A DNA stretch of 23,727 nucleotides. It comes from DATKKG01 sp035543015 (lineage in GTDB: Archaea; Thermoproteota; Nitrososphaeria; Conexivisphaerales; DTJL01). The position numbers and the translations under genes were made by a program. The stretch is taken from contig DATKKG010000042.1 of the NCBI GenBank assembly GCA_035543015.1, positions 1 to 23,727 of the forward strand, read 5' to 3'. This document shows positions 21,763 through 23,727 of the stretch, piece after piece (the stretch's first letter is position 1; every line of letters begins with the position of its first letter). Below the pieces are notes generated by a model that saw nothing but the letters and a program-made list of their open reading frames with translations, did no database searches and had not been told where the DNA came from.

Positions 21763-23181
21763 CTAGTTCCAGTCGGTGTGGAAGGAGCCGGGCCTGTCTA
21801 CCCTTTCATATGTGTGGGCGCCGAAGATGTCCCTCAAGGCCTGTATCAGGTTGGCGGGAAGCGTCTCCCTCCTGTAGCCGTCGTAGTAGTCCAGGGCGGA
21901 GTCCATCGCGGGGCTCGGGATTCCAAGCGATTTCATCGTCTGGACGACGTGACGCCAGTTTTCTTCGGAGGACCTGACGATCGAGCCCAATCCTCTGTCC
22001 ACCATCAGGTTGTCGAGGTCAGGGTCCGAGCTCAGGGCCGTCTCTACCCTGTCCAACAGCTTCGACCTGATAATGCAGCCGCCCTTCCAGATCTGCGAAA
22101 TCTTCGCCAGAGGAAGATCGTAGCGGAACTCGGCCGAGCCAGCCTTGAGCAGTGAGAACCCCTGGGCGTAGGACATTACGAACGAGCTGTAGAGGGCGTC
22201 CCCGATCTTGTCACGCATCGCGGCCCGGTCGCCTTCGAACTTCACGCGTCTGGGAGGGTAGAGCTTGGAAGCCCTGACCCTCTCGTCCTTGTAAGCCGAC
22301 AGGTTCCTGGCCGAGACGCCCGCGTCGATGGTGGGCACGGGCACACCGAGGTCGAGTGCGGTCTGAGAGGTCCATTTCCCGGTCCCCTTCTGCCGGGCCT
22401 TGTCGAGTATCACGTCGACTAGCGGGCCCCCCGTATAGTCGTCCTTCCTGGAAAGCGCCTGAACCGTGATCTCCATGAGATAGGACTGAAGGTCACCGTC
22501 CTCCCACGCGGCGAAGTTGTCCCTCACCTTGGCGTGGTCCAGCTTGAGGCCGGTCAGCTGGAGGTCGTATGCCTCCGCGATGAGCTCCATGAGGGCGTAC
22601 TCTATCCCGTTGTGGACCATCTTGGTGAAGTGCCCTGCCCCACCCGGTCCCAGATACGCAGAGCAGACCCCCGACGGCGTCTTCGCGGCTATGCTGTCGA
22701 AGATCGGCTCGACCTCCGAATAGGCCTCCCTGGGTCCCCCGACCATGATGCAGGGCCCTTTCAGGGCCCCTTCTTCCCCGCCGCTGACGCCTACACCCAT
22801 GAAGCGTATGCCCGCCTCCGCCGCTTCCTTGGCCCTCCTCTCCGTTTCGACGAAGTTCGAGTTGCCGGCGTCTATGAGGATGTCGCCCTTGGACATCAGG
22901 GGCGAGATCTGCCTGATGATCTGGTCCACCGCCTGGCCCGCGGTAACCATCAGCAGGACCTTCCTCGGCACTTTCAGGGCCCCAACGAACTCCTCAAGCC
23001 CGAAGGTGGCCTTCACCGACATGGAGGGGGCCACCGTCGACCGGAACTCCCTGGTCTTCTCGGCGGTCCTGTTGAACACGGCTATGGGGAACCCCTTCCC
23101 GGCTATGTTGAGGGCCAGGCTCTCCCCCATGGTTCCCAGCCCGAGCACGCCAATCTGAGCCTTGGACAATGTCCGTTCCAT
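21763..23181 (-). CDS. gnd: 6-phosphogluconate dehydrogenase, decarboxylating, long form
   Basis: It oxidises and decarboxylates 6-phosphogluconate to ribulose 5-phosphate with NAD(P)+. At 472 aa it is the long, two-domain form familiar from bacteria and eukaryotes. The N-terminal Rossmann motif is GVLGLGTMG (11-19); SGGEEGA is at 133-139; and the catalytic pair is K187 and E194 within GHFTKMVHNGIEY. The C-terminal helical domain has QKGTGKWTSQTALDLGVP and YDLPLAKISQIWKGGCIIR. The ATG at 23181 is preceded by CAAGG. The TTG at 23169 is an alternative. No TATA-like box is evident in the 56-bp gap, so it is probably co-transcribed with the hydrolase gene upstream. No glucose-6-phosphate dehydrogenase or lactonase gene is visible. 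Confidence 0.95.
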   Translation of the reverse strand: MERTLSKAQIGVLGLGTMGESLALNIAGKGFPIAVFNRTAEKTREFRSTVAPSMSVKATFGLEEFVGALKVPRKVLLMVTAGQAVDQIIRQISPLMSKGDILIDAGNSNFVETERRAKEAAEAGIRFMGVGVSGGEEGALKGPCIMVGGPREAYSEVEPIFDSIAAKTPSGVCSAYLGPGGAGHFTKMVHNGIEYALMELIAEAYDLQLTGLKLDHAKVRDNFAAWEDGDLQSYLMEITVQALSRKDDYTGGPLVDVILDKARQKGTGKWTSQTALDLGVPVPTIDAGVSARNLSAYKDERVRASKLYPPRRVKFEGDRAAMRDKIGDALYSSFVMSYAQGFSLLKAGSAEFRYDLPLAKISQIWKGGCIIRSKLLDRVETALSSDPDLDNLMVDRGLGSIVRSSEENWRHVVQTMKSLGIPSPAMDSALDYYDGYRRETLPANLIQALRDIFGAHTYERVDRPGSFHTDWN

Positions 23182-23237
23182 CCTTGAGTCTGGCTCGAAT
23201 CTGCTTTTCTGCGTTGCTGCCCAGGACGCCGACGAGC

Positions 23238-23727
23238 TCAGGCTTCGCCCACAACTGTGCAGGGGACGCTGTCGATTCCTTCGATGAAAAGCGGTACCAC
23301 GAACACCCTCTTGAGCCCCTTCGGAACGCGAGCCAGGTCCATGTCCTCCACTATGAAGAAGTCTCTTCCCTTGAGCAGCGCCCTGTGGGCCTTCCTTCCC
23401 TCCTCCCTGTTCTGCACCGCCGACAGGGAGATGAAATCGAAGCCCAATGCCCTCAGCCTAGGGAAGGTTGCGAGATACTCAGCAGCAGCCGCAGACATTC
23501 CGGGATTCCTGTTCATGTAAGCCGCGGGATCCTTTTCCCTCCGGTCCTGGAAGCCTGTCTTGATCAAGAGGAGGTCCGCCTCCCTGATCTCCGACGCATG
23601 CTCCTCCAGCTCTTCAGCGGCGACCATCTCCGATTCGCCCTTTGTCAGCCGTAGGACGACGGGCCGCGTGAATACGAACGAATCGAAGTCATATTCGCTG
23701 GCGGAACGCCCTGCATCGTCCACATGT
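23238..23727 (-). CDS. Cyclase/kynurenine-formamidase-like metal hydrolase, partial
   Basis: The C-terminal three-quarters of a cyclase-family protein (the KynB/arylformamidase-like fold); its N-terminus lies beyond the window end. Family segments seen are ADLLLIKTGF, YMNRNPGMSAAAAEYL, LGFDFISLSA, KAHRALLKGRDFFIVEDMDL and VVPLFIEGIDSVP. At the window edge the frame reads HVDDAGRS, aligned with the metal motif H-x-D-x-P-x-H. Here the proline is replaced by Ala and the last His by Arg, so metal binding may be altered. A GTG at 23723 lies inside this motif and is not the start. It precedes gnd on the same strand by 56 bp. Substrate unknown. Confidence 0.8.
   Translation of the reverse strand, partial: HVDDAGRSASEYDFDSFVFTRPVVLRLTKGESEMVAAEELEEHASEIREADLLLIKTGFQDRREKDPAAYMNRNPGMSAAAAEYLATFPRLRALGFDFISLSAVQNREEGRKAHRALLKGRDFFIVEDMDLARVPKGLKRVFVVPLFIEGIDSVPCTVVGEA

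Noticed and set aside
1..23727. tRNA or rRNA genes, CRISPR repeats, insertion sequences
   Set aside because: I looked through the gaps (all under 300 bp) and the gene ends and saw no cloverleaf pattern, regular repeats, transposase or flanking inverted repeats.

Overview
The window reads as a gene-dense, high-GC archaeal chromosome segment. Archaeal markers include a primase large subunit, archaeal-type AlaRS and LeuRS, Pth2, TruD, a diphthine synthase, an NreA-type repair protein and a DHH/DHHA1 phosphoesterase. Many genes start with TTG or GTG, and AT-rich TATA-like boxes about 27 bp before the inferred transcript starts stand out against the GC-rich background. The DphB-DUF357 and PriL architectures fit the Thermoproteota (TACK), perhaps a Nitrososphaeria-related lineage. 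That placement is an inference and no rRNA is present to test it. I see no mobile elements, tRNA genes, CRISPR arrays or gene-free stretch above 300 bp.

Layout. 1-4883: [NiFe]-hydrogenase cofactor maturation, with hypF (+) converging on a hypD-hypC-hypE operon (-). 4941-7479: a diphthine synthase fused to DUF357, then a metal-dependent amidohydrolase. 7468-8988: pth2-truD operon (-). 9055-12488: replication and repair genes, with priL (-) divergent from a DHH phosphoesterase and nreA with a PCNA-binding motif. 12524-13960: a nitroreductase whose start is out of frame, a small HEPN protein and a QueT-like transporter with a structured leader. 14201-19795: alaS and leuS. 19845-23727: zinc alcohol dehydrogenase (acryloyl-CoA-reductase-like), RimI/ArdI acetyltransferase, tatA, long-form 6-phosphogluconate dehydrogenase, and a cyclase-family hydrolase cut by the window end.

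Most genes are housekeeping: tRNA charging and recycling, tRNA and EF2 modification, replication, and protein export. The signals I find most worth checking are: (1) the queT leader, where a strong hairpin and a second helix that would hide the ribosome-binding site compete for the same bases, in a region where most genes have leaders of about 10 nt; (2) two genes (nitroreductase and leuS) whose promoter-positioned GTG start is one base out of frame with the conserved protein; (3) the DphB-DUF357 fusion; (4) a PriL whose C-terminal domain resembles PriX and lacks the Fe-S cysteines; (5) one palindromic TATA box positioned to serve both rimI and tatA. Transcript starts quoted here are inferred from TATA spacing, not measured.
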